A DNA stretch of 64,000 bases from CANMIH01 sp049116335. GTDB lineage: Bacteria; Pseudomonadota; Alphaproteobacteria; Rhodobacterales; Rhodobacteraceae. The stretch's first letter is position 1. Every line of letters begins with the position of its first letter. Under the pieces are notes generated by a model, which saw only the letters and a list, made by a program, of their open reading frames with translations, did no database searches and was not told the origin of the DNA. Of this stretch, positions 7,837 to 16,777 are shown piece after piece. Both the position numbers and the translations under genes were made by a program. The stretch lies in assembly GCA_049116335.1 (NCBI GenBank), contig JAGDYZ010000021.1, forward strand, positions 62,001-126,000, written 5' to 3'.

Positions 7837-9639
7837 ATGACGCCTCTTGATCGCATCCGCAATTTCTCCATCGTAGCCCACATCGACCACGGGAAATCCA
7901 CCCTGGCCGATAGGCTTATTCAGCAAACCGGCACCGTTAAAGAGCGGGACATGCAGGCACAACTGCTCGATTCCATGGATATCGAGCGGGAGCGCGGCAT
8001 CACCATCAAAGCCAACACCGTGCGGATTGACTACACCGCAGCGGATGGCAACGATTATGTGCTGAACCTGATCGACACCCCCGGCCACGTGGACTTTGCC
8101 TATGAAGTCTCGCGTTCGATGAAAGCCGTTGAGGGCTCGCTTCTGGTTGTTGACGCCTCCCAAGGGGTTGAGGCGCAGACATTGGCGAACGTCTATACCG
8201 CTATTGAGGCCGACCACGAGATCGTGCCGGTTCTGAACAAGGTGGATCTGCCCGCCGCCGAACCCGACCGTGTGGCCGAACAGATTGAAGACGTGATTGG
8301 CATTGACGCCTCGGACGCCTGCCTGATTTCGGCGAAAACCGGCATCGGCATCCCGGACGTGCTCGAAGCCATCGTCACCCGCCTGCCCTCACCCGAATCC
8401 GGTGACCCCGACGCGCCTTTGAAAGCCATGCTGGTAGACAGCTGGTACGACCCCTATCTGGGTGTTGTTGTGCTGGTGCGCGTCATGGATGGTCAGCTGA
8501 AAAAGGGTGACATCATCCGCATGATGCAGACCGACGCGCGCTATAGTGTCGACCGCATTGGCGTCTTCCGTCCGCAGATGGAAAACATCGATATTCTTGG
8601 TCCCGGCGAGATCGGCTTCCTGACCGCCTCGATCAAACAGGTGCGCGACACCCGCGTGGGTGACACCATCACCCATGACAAACGCCGCACCAAAACCGCG
8701 CTGGAAGGCTTTAAACCCGCCCAGCCTGTGGTATTCTGTGGCCTGTTCCCGGTCGACACCGCCGAATTCGAAGACATGCGCACAGCGATTGAAAAGCTGG
8801 CGCTGAACGACGCCTCCTTCTCCTATGAGATGGAGACCTCAGCGGCACTTGGCTTTGGCTTCCGCTGTGGCTTCCTTGGTCTGCTGCACCTCGAAGTGAT
8901 CCGCGACCGGATTGAACGCGAATACAACATCGATCTGATCACCACCGCGCCCTCGGTGATCTATCACGTCTATCTGAAAGACGGGACCATGATCGATCTG
9001 CACAACCCGGCCGATATGCCCGACCCGTCCACCATCGACCATCTGGAAGAGCCGCGCATCAAAGCCACCATCATGGTGCCTGATGAGTATCTGGGCGATG
9101 TGCTGAAACTCTGTCAGGACCGTCGCGGCATTCAGCTTGATCTGACCTATGCGGGCTCACGCGCCATGGCGGTCTATGACCTGCCGCTGAACGAAGTGGT
9201 GTTTGACTTCTACGACCGTCTGAAATCGGTGACCAAGGGCTATGCCTCGTTTGATTACCAGATGGAAGAGTACCGCGAAGACAGTCTGGTCAAGATGTCG
9301 GTCCTTGTGAACGACGAACCTGTGGATGCGCTCTCGACCATGGTACACCGCGACCGGGCCGAAACCCGAGGCCGCGCCATGTGTGAAAAGCTTAAGGATC
9401 TGATCCCGCGCCACATGTTCAAAATCCCGATTCAGGCGGCGATCGGCGGCAAGGTGATTGCCCGCGAAACTCTCTCGGCGATGCGCAAGGACGTGACCGC
9501 GAAATGTTACGGCGGCGACGCCACCCGGAAGAAAAAGCTTCTGGAGAAACAGAAGGCCGGTAAGAAAAAGATGCGGCAGTTCGGCAAGGTCGACATCCCG
9601 CAAGAGGCCTTTATCTCGGCGCTCAAAATGGACAACTAA
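7837..9639 (+). CDS. lepA: Elongation factor 4 (back-translocating GTPase LepA)
   Basis: 600 residues from MTPLDRIRNFSIVAHIDHGKS, the usual length and N-terminus of LepA; an upstream in-frame ATG at 7744 would add 31 unconserved residues. G-domain motifs: G1 AHIDHGKST, G2 RGITIKA, G3 DTPGHVDF, G4 NKVD. The C-terminal LepA-specific domain is recognisable (GGDATRKKKLLEKQKAGKKK). It is a translational GTPase that remodels stalled ribosomes. It stands alone, followed by a strong intrinsic terminator. The ribosome binding site before the chosen start is weak. Confidence 0.96.
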   Translation: MTPLDRIRNFSIVAHIDHGKSTLADRLIQQTGTVKERDMQAQLLDSMDIERERGITIKANTVRIDYTAADGNDYVLNLIDTPGHVDFAYEVSRSMKAVEGSLLVVDASQGVEAQTLANVYTAIEADHEIVPVLNKVDLPAAEPDRVAEQIEDVIGIDASDACLISAKTGIGIPDVLEAIVTRLPSPESGDPDAPLKAMLVDSWYDPYLGVVVLVRVMDGQLKKGDIIRMMQTDARYSVDRIGVFRPQMENIDILGPGEIGFLTASIKQVRDTRVGDTITHDKRRTKTALEGFKPAQPVVFCGLFPVDTAEFEDMRTAIEKLALNDASFSYEMETSAALGFGFRCGFLGLLHLEVIRDRIEREYNIDLITTAPSVIYHVYLKDGTMIDLHNPADMPDPSTIDHLEEPRIKATIMVPDEYLGDVLKLCQDRRGIQLDLTYAGSRAMAVYDLPLNEVVFDFYDRLKSVTKGYASFDYQMEEYREDSLVKMSVLVNDEPVDALSTMVHRDRAETRGRAMCEKLKDLIPRHMFKIPIQAAIGGKVIARETLSAMRKDVTAKCYGGDATRKKKLLEKQKAGKKKMRQFGKVDIPQEAFISALKMDN

Positions 9640-9642
9640 AAG

Positions 9643-9673
9643 AAAACCCGGCCCAGCGCCGGGTTTTTTCTTT
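9643..9673 (+). terminator. Intrinsic terminator of lepA
   Basis: Perfect 10-bp stem (AAAACCCGGC and GCCGGGTTTT) with loop CCAGC, followed by TT, a C and TTT. It starts 4 bases after the lepA stop codon. Confidence 0.93.
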
Positions 9674-9753
9674 GCCTCGCCGACCAAGTCCTTGCTTCGG
9701 AACAAAAACGCTGTTTCACTCCGCCAATTATTTTATTCGTTCTGGAGTGAACT

Positions 9754-10630
9754 TTGTTTCCTATCTGGCTTCCTACACGCCTGTATCGGTACCGCGGTGC
9801 AAATTCCGACCATTTCACTGAAGAGTTGAAAAACTTAGCGAACAATCGAGTTTGGCTAAACAATATTAATCAGCAGAATGATCCATTTGAGGGAGAACTG
9901 TTGTTTCGGGCGGAGAGCAGCCACATTTTTAGGAACGAAGTCAGCAAACTCAAAACTCACCTAACAGACACCTTAGAAATAGAAGACTTGCTGCCTGATC
10001 AGATAAGCGATGCTGAAATCAACGAGGCTCACCTAAACTGCCCCCTGTTTGCAAAAAAAAGTGACCGAACAAGTGATCCAGGCTTCGTTCTCCAAATCGT
10101 GGCAAAATCAATTGATGTGGGCACACTACGCAGATGGCTTTAAAGGCCTCTGCCTAGAATTTGAGTTTGACTATAGCAGGATCAACGTTGACGGGCCGCC
10201 GTTCGCACAAGTTCAATATTGGTCTGACCATCCACCAAACTACACCGCATCAGACTTATTCGCTCAATTGCACCTGAGCACAAAGATTTCGGAAATCCTT
10301 GATGACAAAAAGGCAAGCGCCTTGGCCGATATCGCCCATGAAAAGATGAAACTTGCTGTAACCTCAAAGAGTTCTGCCTGGAGTTATGAAGAGAGGTATC
10401 GAATGGTCAAAGTTGACGGCATTCCATACTACTATGACGTCCCGAACTACAAACTGTCCGGTATCATCTTTGGCACACGCATTGATGGCATCAAGAAATC
10501 AAAAGTAATTCGGGCTCTAGGCCCTGACCTTCGTTATTCTCAGTTGGAGCTAGTTCCCAACCGATATGGTTTTTCACGAAACCAAATCCTGCCTCGCAAT
10601 ATTAGAGCAATTGCAGAACCCCAATCGTAA
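9754..10630 (+). pseudogene. DUF2971-family gene broken by one base in an A8 run
   Basis: Two frames together encode one DUF2971 protein. The first begins at a TTG (9754) with GGAGTGA 3-4 bases upstream and carries the N-terminal signature LYRYRGAN and QNDPFEGELL. The second carries the C-terminal signature QLMWAHYADGFKGLCLEFEFD and runs to 10630. They meet at eight consecutive A at 10053-10060: with seven A the frame reads straight through (LFAKK then VTEQVIQ). Either the gene is a recent pseudogene, the run is a sequencing error, or slippage at A8 makes some full-length product. Base composition is visibly more AT-rich than the neighbours, suggesting horizontal gain. The role of DUF2971 is not established; it is often seen in variable islands. 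Confidence 0.8.
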
Positions 10631-10659
10631 CGCTTTCAGCGCAACCTCCAAAGCCAAGG

Positions 10660-11514
10660 TTATGCGCCCGGCGGATCGGGATCCAGATAGGGGGGATCGA
10701 GCGGTGGGTCGATGCCTCCACCTCCGCCGGGCGGCGTTGGGTCGGGGGGGATCTCTCCTCCTGCACCGGGCGGTGTTTCAGGAGACACTTCGCTTTGCTG
10801 CTCTTCTTCATCCCCACCAGTGGCCTGCGCCTGCATGCCCTTTTCCTGCGCCTCAAGGAAGGTCACCAGCGCGGGCAGCGGCGGGTCATTGTCTTCGATA
10901 AAGAGCTTCACGCGGCGCATCGCGTCTTGTTTGTCACCCACAGAGAGATGCCGCAGGTCCCGATGGGTGTTCCAGCGCGGCCCGCCCAGCCAGACCGCCG
11001 CATACATCACTTTGGCGCGCAGCGGAGGTGTGCCACCGGTGATCAACCCGTCGTAGAACATGCGGTGCACGTCTTCCCATCGGCCATCATGAAAGCGCAG
11101 GCCCGTCTCATTGCCGACCCCACAATAGGCATCATGCACAGCCGCGGCCTGAATAAACTCGGGCGCGGTGGGCTGACCCACGATTGTGACAAAGATCTCG
11201 GGGATCGAGGCCCCATCCGTCAAAGTGCCCTTTGGCGCAACCCAGTTTCGGCCTCGGGCATCTGTGAAGTTGAGCTCATCCGCAGTGGGGAAAAACTGAT
11301 ACGACCGGCGCGGCAGCACCCGTGGCTCTGGGTCAACGCGCAGGGTGCCCTGATCAAACGCACAGCCATCGGGGCGCGTGCGGCAGGACACTTCCGGTTC
11401 GGCGTTTTGCGCCACCTGAGCAGACATACGCTCGAGGGTGTCACATCCAGCCAAAGCCAGCAGGCAAATCGGGCCAAACAGCGCTCTCAGCATTTTCAAT
11501 CCGTTGAAACTCAA
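10660..11514 (-). CDS. DUF1353 lipoprotein with Pro/Gly-rich tail
   Basis: 284 residues. Start is a TTG at 11514 with an AGGAGG site 9 bases upstream; the in-frame ATG 7 codons later has no site. The N-terminus is a lipoprotein signal with lipobox LAGC (Cys24). A DUF1353 domain covers about residues 65-200 (NWVAPKGTLTDGASIPE, AAAVHDAYC, RWEDVHRMFYDGL), the typical conserved His/Asp-containing core of this family of unknown, phage- and bacterium-shared function. After about residue 230 the chain becomes acidic and then a Pro/Gly/Asp-rich low-complexity tail ending in DPDPPGA. The tail is probably disordered. Downstream on its strand is the end of the frameshifted gene, convergent. Confidence 0.78.
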   Translation of the reverse strand: MSFNGLKMLRALFGPICLLALAGCDTLERMSAQVAQNAEPEVSCRTRPDGCAFDQGTLRVDPEPRVLPRRSYQFFPTADELNFTDARGRNWVAPKGTLTDGASIPEIFVTIVGQPTAPEFIQAAAVHDAYCGVGNETGLRFHDGRWEDVHRMFYDGLITGGTPPLRAKVMYAAVWLGGPRWNTHRDLRHLSVGDKQDAMRRVKLFIEDNDPPLPALVTFLEAQEKGMQAQATGGDEEEQQSEVSPETPPGAGGEIPPDPTPPGGGGGIDPPLDPPYLDPDPPGA

Positions 11515-11654
11515 TCTTTTTGCCCTCCTAACGCGGCGTCACGGAAGGGACAAGTGTCACGCAGGGTCATGGATCACGCAGCTGGCTGATACAGATCAAA
11601 GCAAAAGCATACGCCAAACTGTAGGGTTCCTTTAGAAACTCACAGGAGGCCCAG

Positions 11655-11837
11655 ATGCTTCGCCTTGCAGGTATGCTCTATTCGCTGATCGGCACCAGTT
11701 TGGCCGGTTCTTGTATCATCGCCGTGTTGGTGATGGGACACGACACCCTCATTCCCATTCTTGCGGCGGCGGCCGTGGGCTTTGTGTTGGCCCTACCCGT
11801 AACCTGGGGCGTAGCCAAAGCGATTTACGCCAGCTGA
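11655..11837 (+). CDS. Small two-helix membrane protein, function unknown
   Basis: 60 residues (MLRLAGMLYSLIGTSLAGS...) with two hydrophobic helices at about residues 7-27 and 33-55, and a strong AGGAGG site 6 bases before the ATG. Small proteins of this type recur in Rhodobacteraceae; some have been given misleading enzyme names in public annotations, as far as I recall. Nothing here suggests catalysis. Its end overlaps the convergent phosphatase gene by 13 bases. Confidence 0.72.
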   Translation: MLRLAGMLYSLIGTSLAGSCIIAVLVMGHDTLIPILAAAAVGFVLALPVTWGVAKAIYAS

Positions 11838-12289
11838 TCCAACAGCCCAGCGGCGCAGATCTCAACCAGATCCAGCGTGCCGTCAAAGTCGCGGGTGTAA
11901 TAGGGGTCTGGCACGTGGTCGGCCCTGGTCTGCGGCGCGTAGTCGGTGAACAGCGCCAGTCCGGCCCCCTGACCGCGCCCCTGCGCCATTCGCATGAGAT
12001 TGGCGAGATTGGCGAGATTGTCTGCGTCCATGGCGATGATCAGATCAAAAGCGTCAAAATCACCTTTGGTGACCTGACGCGCGCGCAAGTCTGAGAGGTC
12101 ATATCCGCGCCGCGCCGCCGCCTCTTGCATTGGGCCATAGGGTGGCTCACCAGCGTGCCAGGCTCCGGTGCCCGCGCTGTCCAGCGTGACATCCAGACCA
12201 CGCTTGGCCGCCATCTGACGCACCACCCCTTCGGCCGAGGGAGAGCGACATATATTTCCAAGACAGACGAAGAGGATGCGATGAGTCAT
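11825..12289 (-). CDS. Low-molecular-weight protein tyrosine phosphatase
   Basis: 154 residues. The active-site P-loop is C9-LGNIC-R15-S at the N-terminus, and the general acid is D128 in DPYY near the C-terminus, the complete signature of the family. Full length for the family. It hydrolyses phosphotyrosine or small aryl phosphates, in the cytoplasm. Related ArsC arsenate reductases lack the DPYY element, so phosphatase is preferred. A 9-base tandem repeat at about 11998-12024 encodes the LANLANL stretch. Divergent from cobB with a 44-bp gap. Confidence 0.9.
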   Translation of the reverse strand: MTHRILFVCLGNICRSPSAEGVVRQMAAKRGLDVTLDSAGTGAWHAGEPPYGPMQEAAARRGYDLSDLRARQVTKGDFDAFDLIIAMDADNLANLANLMRMAQGRGQGAGLALFTDYAPQTRADHVPDPYYTRDFDGTLDLVEICAAGLLDQLA

Positions 12290-12333
12290 ACCTCTGACTA
12301 CGCGCGAGTGCGCGCGACAACAAGGGGGCGGAG

Positions 12334-13017
12334 ATGGAGAAGATTGTCATTCTGACCGGGGCGGGCCTATCTGCAGAAAGCGGTCTTGGCACCTTTCGCG
12401 ATGAGGGCGGGCTTTGGGCGCAGCACCGCATCGAAGATGTCGCCACGCCCGAGGGCTTTGCTCGCAATCCTCAGTTGGTGCATGATTTTTACAACGCCCG
12501 CCGCGCTCAGGCCGCCGAGGCCACCCCCAATGACGCCCATCACGCACTGGCCCGCCTGCAACGCGAGTTTGATGGCGAAGTGGTGATTGTCACCCAAAAC
12601 GTGGATGGCCTGCATGAAAAGGCGGGGTCTTCAGTGATCCATATGCATGGCGCTCTGGCAGGCGCGCTCTGTGCCAGCTGTGATCACCGCTGGCCCGCGC
12701 CGCTCGAAATGGCCCCCGGACAGATCTGCCCGTCATGTGGCGCGCCACAGGGGCGGCCCGACATCGTCTGGTTTGGCGAAATGCCCTATTTTATGGATGA
12801 GATCGCCGAGCATCTCGCGGGGTGTACGGTCTTTGCCGCCATCGGCACCTCGGGACAGGTCTATCCCGCCGCAGGCTTTGTGCAAGAGGCGCGCTATGCG
12901 GGCGCAGATACGATCGAGTTGAACCTGAATTCCACCGACGTGTCCGGCGCCTTCACCCGCCACCTGATCGGGCCAGCCTCGGAAATTGTGCCCCAGTGGG
13001 TCGCAGAGCTGGTGTAA
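12334..13017 (+). CDS. cobB: NAD-dependent protein deacylase (class III sirtuin)
   Basis: 227 residues. NAD-binding GAGLSAESGLGTFR at 9-22, TQNVDGLHE at 87-95, catalytic H105 in HMHG, and a zinc knuckle at C113, C116, C132 and C135. Y53 and R56 in FYNAR form the YxxR pair that in CobB and SIRT5 binds acidic acyl groups, so desuccinylation is likely besides deacetylation. Start at the ATG of MEKIVILTG, with a GCGGAG site directly upstream. Three bases separate it from the next gene, so both are probably one operon. Confidence 0.93.
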   Translation: MEKIVILTGAGLSAESGLGTFRDEGGLWAQHRIEDVATPEGFARNPQLVHDFYNARRAQAAEATPNDAHHALARLQREFDGEVVIVTQNVDGLHEKAGSSVIHMHGALAGALCASCDHRWPAPLEMAPGQICPSCGAPQGRPDIVWFGEMPYFMDEIAEHLAGCTVFAAIGTSGQVYPAAGFVQEARYAGADTIELNLNSTDVSGAFTRHLIGPASEIVPQWVAELV

Positions 13018-13020
13018 GAC

Positions 13021-14064
13021 ATGTTGCAGATGTCTCGGCTTGAGGGGCTCGACCTCGCGCGGTTTATGGCCTTTGTTGGCATGGTTATCGTCAATTTCAA
13101 AGTCGTCATGGTCACCGACACCAGCACGGGGATTTTGGCCACGCTCACCGCCGCGCTTGAGGGTCGCGCCGCAGCGACCTTTGTGGTGCTGGCCGGGGTT
13201 GGGCTTGGGCTTGCCGGGGCGCGGGGTCTGGATCGGACACTCCATGTCACCCTCAAACGCGCCCTGTTTCTGATGGTGCTTGGACTGTTGAACATGACAA
13301 TCTTCGACGCCGATATTCTGCACTATTATGCAGCCTATTTCCTGTTTGGCGTCTTGCTCTTGCCGCTTGGCAGCCGCGCGTTGATCGGCACTGTGGTGGC
13401 ACTGAACTTGCTGTTTTGTGGCATGGTGCTAACCTTGAACTATGAGGCCGGGTGGGAATGGACCAGCTACAGTTATTCCGGGTTCTGGACACCCACCGGG
13501 TTTCTACGCAATCTGTTTTTCAACGGATGGCACCCCGTCATTCCCTGGCTGGGCTTTTTGCTGTTTGGTATTGTGCTCGGCCGCCAGCCCCTGTCGCGGC
13601 GGCGCGTTCAGGCGGCGCTTGCCACCGGCGGCGTCTGTGCTCTGGGGCTGGCCGAATTGCTCAGCACCCTGTTGACCCCGATCTTTGCGGCACTGGACCC
13701 CGAGCTGGCGGATCTGGCGACAACATCCCCCATTCCGCCCATGCCGCTTTATTCACTGGCCGGAATTGGCGCGGCCTGTGCTGTGATTGGTGTCAGCCCT
13801 CTGCTGGCCCCCGCACTGCAGCGGTTGAACCTGTTGCAGGCAATAACCCCCGCCGGGCGACAAACGCTGACACTTTATGTGGCCCATATCGTGTTGGGCA
13901 TGGGCACGCTTGAGGCGTTGGGGATGCTGGGTGGTCAGAGCCTTGCGCAATCGGTCACCGCATCTTTGGTCTTTTGTGCGCTTGCAACCCTCTACGCCTG
14001 GGTCTGGGCGCGCTGGTTCAAACGCGGCCCCATTGAGGCCCTGATGCGCAAAACCGCCGGCTAG
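13021..14064 (+). CDS. DUF418/YeiB-type multi-pass membrane protein
   Basis: 347 residues with about ten hydrophobic segments. It begins RLEGLDLARFMAFVGMVIVNF, the R-x-x-x-D-x-x-R opening of the DUF418/DUF1624 and acyltransferase-3-like superfamily. The C-terminal part (ITPAGRQTLTLYVAHIVLGMG) matches the DUF418 motif around the conserved histidine. Proteins of this group are thought to move acyl groups across the membrane, but substrates are mostly unknown. It follows cobB by three bases. Start could also be the ATG three codons later. Confidence 0.75.
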   Translation: MLQMSRLEGLDLARFMAFVGMVIVNFKVVMVTDTSTGILATLTAALEGRAAATFVVLAGVGLGLAGARGLDRTLHVTLKRALFLMVLGLLNMTIFDADILHYYAAYFLFGVLLLPLGSRALIGTVVALNLLFCGMVLTLNYEAGWEWTSYSYSGFWTPTGFLRNLFFNGWHPVIPWLGFLLFGIVLGRQPLSRRRVQAALATGGVCALGLAELLSTLLTPIFAALDPELADLATTSPIPPMPLYSLAGIGAACAVIGVSPLLAPALQRLNLLQAITPAGRQTLTLYVAHIVLGMGTLEALGMLGGQSLAQSVTASLVFCALATLYAWVWARWFKRGPIEALMRKTAG

Positions 14065-14073
14065 GCATGAAAA

Positions 14074-14093
14074 AGGCGGGGTTCCCCCCGCCT
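14074..14093. terminator. Terminator between DUF418 gene and copper chaperone gene
   Basis: 8-bp perfect stem (AGGCGGGG and CCCCGCCT) with a TTCC loop. Reading leftward the stem is followed by TTTTTC, so it terminates the minus-strand copper chaperone transcript best. On the plus strand it follows the DUF418 stop but has no U-run. Confidence 0.8.
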
Positions 14094-14116
14094 CATGTCT
14101 ACGTTGAACGCAAAGC

Positions 14117-14584
14117 TCAGTTGCCGTGCTTCATGCCGCCATGGGCATCCTGACGCTTGAGATCAACGGGGATCTCAACAACCTGTTCGCCCGCCTTTTC
14201 AAAGGTGAATGTCACGCTCACGGTGTCGCCGTCGTTCAGGCTGCGCTTGAGCCCCATGAACATCACATGGTCGCCGCCGCGCTTGAGCATATGCATGCCG
14301 CCCGCCGGGATCACAAAGCCCTCTTCGACATGCATCATCTTCATCACGCCGTCGCCCAGATCTTTGTGGGTGTGCAGCTCGGTGCGGTGCGCGACGTCCG
14401 AGGACACCGAGACAAGACGGTCATCCGCATCCCCGGTGTTTTCGATCATCATAAAGGCCGCGCCCGCTTTGGCAGCTTTGCCAGCCGCCCGCGCATAGGC
14501 GTCTTTGACCACAACCTCGGCCATCGCAGCCGAACCCATCAGCGCAGCCACAGCCGCACCCGCGAAAAGAGTCGCAAATTTCAT
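14117..14584 (-). CDS. Periplasmic copper(I) chaperone, PCu(A)C family
   Basis: 155 residues with signal peptide (cleavage after AMA, residue 22). The copper site follows the H-x10-M-x21-H-x-M pattern exactly: H73, M84, H106, M108. The C-terminus is His/Met-rich (DAHGGMKHGN) and may add a second copper site. Family role: delivery of Cu(I) to the Cu(A) or Cu(B) site of cytochrome c oxidase together with Sco proteins. A GGAA site lies 7-8 bases before the ATG. It lies just downstream of a DUF2946-like gene on the same strand, a pairing that suggests a metal function for both. Confidence 0.9.
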   Translation of the reverse strand: MKFATLFAGAAVAALMGSAAMAEVVVKDAYARAAGKAAKAGAAFMMIENTGDADDRLVSVSSDVAHRTELHTHKDLGDGVMKMMHVEEGFVIPAGGMHMLKRGGDHVMFMGLKRSLNDGDTVSVTFTFEKAGEQVVEIPVDLKRQDAHGGMKHGN

Positions 14585-14625
14585 TTTGGTATTTCCTATC
14601 TGTCAGTCAGTTGAAGGGTGGAAGG

Positions 14626-14976
14626 TCACACCATCAACGGCGGCCCACGTGCGGTGGCCGCAGGCGCTTCGCGCCCTGTGATCTGAACAGAGGTCCATTC
14701 GGTCTGGGTCCGATACCAGACGCCATGGGGCATTGGAGGGGGCGGCAGGTCGGTGACAGCCGCAAACAGCGACAGCGCACTCTCGGGACAAAGATGTGCG
14801 GGCCCAGTCGGGTTGCCCTCGGCATCCACCAGAACGGTGGCCACACCCATGCCATGACAGATCACAATCTGATCGACAGGCAAAGTCTGTCCGCGTGCCA
14901 CCGCCATGGTCAGGCTGGTGGCCGTCAGAATCATGGCCAGGAACAGGCCGCTCAGAGATCGCAACAGGACGGACAT
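14626..14976 (-). CDS. Small exported DUF2946-like protein next to copper chaperone
   Basis: 116 residues from the ATG at 14976 (a GTG directly before it is also possible). An N-terminal hydrophobic segment (about residues 5-27) is followed by CHGMG and a HLCPESALSLF segment, then a proline stretch and a C-terminus ending in ATARGPPLMV. The His/Cys pairs and the ARGPP tail resemble DUF2946-type proteins that travel with copper chaperones. Function unknown; a membrane-tethered copper-binding role is inference. No good ribosome binding site is visible. Confidence 0.6.
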   Translation of the reverse strand: MSVLLRSLSGLFLAMILTATSLTMAVARGQTLPVDQIVICHGMGVATVLVDAEGNPTGPAHLCPESALSLFAAVTDLPPPPMPHGVWYRTQTEWTSVQITGREAPAATARGPPLMV

Positions 14977-15025
14977 CACGGAAATCTATACGCCTGAGAT
15001 TTCGAAACCAAAACCCCGAAAAGCA

Positions 15026-15059
15026 AACAGCCCCGCGACGGCAACGTCGCAGGGCTGTT
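15026..15059 (-). terminator. Terminator of rpmB
   Basis: Long inverted repeat: AACAGCCC plus GCGACG paired with CGTCGC plus GGGCTGTT, one internal mismatch, loop GCAA. It lies 24 bases after the rpmB stop. Reading leftward it is followed by TTGCTTTTC. Confidence 0.85.
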
Positions 15060-15083
15060 CGGATCAGATGATCTTAGAAAAAC

Positions 15084-15371
15084 TTAGGCGGCTGCCTGAG
15101 CTTTTGCGATCTCTTTTTTCACCTTCAGAGCGGTTGCGCTCAGCTCGGTGTCTTTTGCTTTCGCCAGGAACTTGTCCAGACCACCACGGTGGTCAACCGA
15201 ACGCAGGGCGTGCGCCGAAATGCGCAGTTTGATGCCACGGCCCAGAGTCTCGGACTGCAGGGTTACGTCGTTCAGGTTCGGCAGAAAGCGACGCTTGGTT
15301 TTGTTGTTGGCGTGGCTAACATTGTTGCCCACCATCGGGCCTTTACCGGTCAGTTCGCATACACGCGACAT
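15084..15371 (-). CDS. rpmB: 50S ribosomal protein L28
   Basis: 95 residues from the ATG at 15371, with GAGGATGA 5 bases upstream; the frame stays open further upstream but the family starts at MSRVCELTGK. L28 signatures: GKGPMVGNNVSHANNKTKRRFLPN and LRISAHALRSVDHRGGLDKFL. Component of the large ribosomal subunit. Monocistronic, followed by its own terminator. Confidence 0.96.
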   Translation of the reverse strand: MSRVCELTGKGPMVGNNVSHANNKTKRRFLPNLNDVTLQSETLGRGIKLRISAHALRSVDHRGGLDKFLAKAKDTELSATALKVKKEIAKAQAAA

Positions 15372-15450
15372 AGGGTCATCCTCATCTTGCGGGCAAGGAT
15401 GGGCCTTGCCAATCTCTGCCCCGGACCGAGGTCCGCAGGCTAACATCAAA

Positions 15451-15470
15451 GGGCGCCACGCGGGGCGCCC
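15451..15470 (-). terminator. Hairpin downstream of meaB, upstream of rpmB
   Basis: 7-bp stem GGGCGCC and GGCGCCC with a 6-base loop, followed leftward by TTT. It lies about 100 bases after meaB and 80 before rpmB, so it could end the meaB transcript or sit in the rpmB leader. A second small dyad (CGCAGG, CCTGCG) lies at about 15483-15500. Confidence 0.45.
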
Positions 15471-15572
15471 GGAATCTCGTTCGCAGGGCTATACGCCTGC
15501 GGGGGATTAGCGTCAAGCCCGACCCAGAGGTCTGGCGGCTGAATCTCGGGACCAAGCCGAAAAATATGCCCC

Positions 15573-16553
15573 TTAGCGCCCCATATAGACGGTCAACAGC
15601 TGTTCAGCGGCCTGAGAGGGCGACATATCCCCCGATTCGACCTGCTGTGCCATGGATTTCATCGCGCCGCGCATCGGTTCCTGGTTCAAACGCGCCAGCA
15701 AACGATCGCGCACTTCGGCCTCAAACCAATAGCGCGCCTGCGCCACACGGCGCGATTCGAAATGCCCCTCGCTGCGGCGCCAGTCCGTCAGTTCCTGCAT
15801 CTCACTCCAGGCGGATTCCAAGCCATTCTCTTCCAGCGCGGACACAGTCATGGCCTTAGGGAACGTTTCCGGGTCATAGACGCGTTTGCGCAAGAGACGC
15901 AGCGCGCCCGAGTAATCGGCGCAGGTGCGCATGGCCGTTGTCTTCAGATCCCCGTCGGCTTTGTTGATGATCAGAATATCCGCCATCTCCATAATGCCGC
16001 GTTTGACGCCTTGAAGCTCATCGCCGCCCGCCGGTGCGAGCAACAGCAGGAACAGATCGGACATTTCCGCCACCATGGTCTCGGACTGCCCCACCCCCAC
16101 GGTTTCAATCAGGATCACGTCAAAGCCTGCGGCCTCACAGAGATCAATCGCCTCACGGGTGCGGCGTGCCACACCACCCAACTGGGTTTGTGAGGGCGAG
16201 GGTCGGATAAAGGCATTGCGGTCCCGGCTGAGACGCTCCATCCGGGTTTTGTCGCCCAGGATCGAGCCACCCGACCGCGCTGAGCTGGGATCAACGGCCA
16301 GAACGGCAACCCGCAGCCCCTGCCCCGTCAACAGACAGCCAAAACTCTCGATAAAGGTGGATTTGCCGACACCGGGCGTGCCGGACAAACCAATGCGCAG
16401 CGCCTGACGTCCGTGACCGCGTAGAGTGTCGAGCAATTCCAGCGCCTGCGCCCGGTGATCATCTCGCCCGCTTTCCACCAATGTGATGGCGCGTGCCAGC
16501 GCCCGGCGGTTTCCGGCAAGGATCTGCTCGGCCATTTCGTTAAAATCTGTCAT
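15573..16553 (-). CDS. meaB: Methylmalonyl-CoA mutase-associated GTPase (G3E family)
   Basis: 326 residues from the ATG at 16553; a GTG three codons upstream is an alternative and sits closer to the GGAG. Motifs: Walker A GTPGVGKSTF, AVDPSSARSGGSILGDKTRM, ETVGVGQSE and NKADGD. This is the MeaB/ArgK pattern that loads and protects adenosylcobalamin on methylmalonyl-CoA mutase. No mutase gene is in the window. It is divergent from the RTX gene with a 224-bp gap. Confidence 0.93.
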   Translation of the reverse strand: MTDFNEMAEQILAGNRRALARAITLVESGRDDHRAQALELLDTLRGHGRQALRIGLSGTPGVGKSTFIESFGCLLTGQGLRVAVLAVDPSSARSGGSILGDKTRMERLSRDRNAFIRPSPSQTQLGGVARRTREAIDLCEAAGFDVILIETVGVGQSETMVAEMSDLFLLLLAPAGGDELQGVKRGIMEMADILIINKADGDLKTTAMRTCADYSGALRLLRKRVYDPETFPKAMTVSALEENGLESAWSEMQELTDWRRSEGHFESRRVAQARYWFEAEVRDRLLARLNQEPMRGAMKSMAQQVESGDMSPSQAAEQLLTVYMGR

Positions 16554-16777
16554 GTCGCGCACCGCACTCCCCCCGTGGTCCGGAGGTATTTGTGCCCCGC
16601 CAAACAGGCACTTGTCCAGTGGCCCCGCCGCCGCAGGCGAACTTGATTAAAATCCGTTAATAATCGCGCATAGGTAGTGCGCACACCGCCACATTCTTGC
16701 CGCATTTCGCACCGATTCAATCCTTGTTTTCGGCTCAATTCCCCATTGGCCACCACCAAATCGCAAGGATATGTGCA

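Noticed and set aside
16565..16620. CCGGAGGTATTTG stretch resembling a Roseobacter dispersed intergenic element
   Set aside because: Only one loose copy seen here; repetition within the window cannot be shown.
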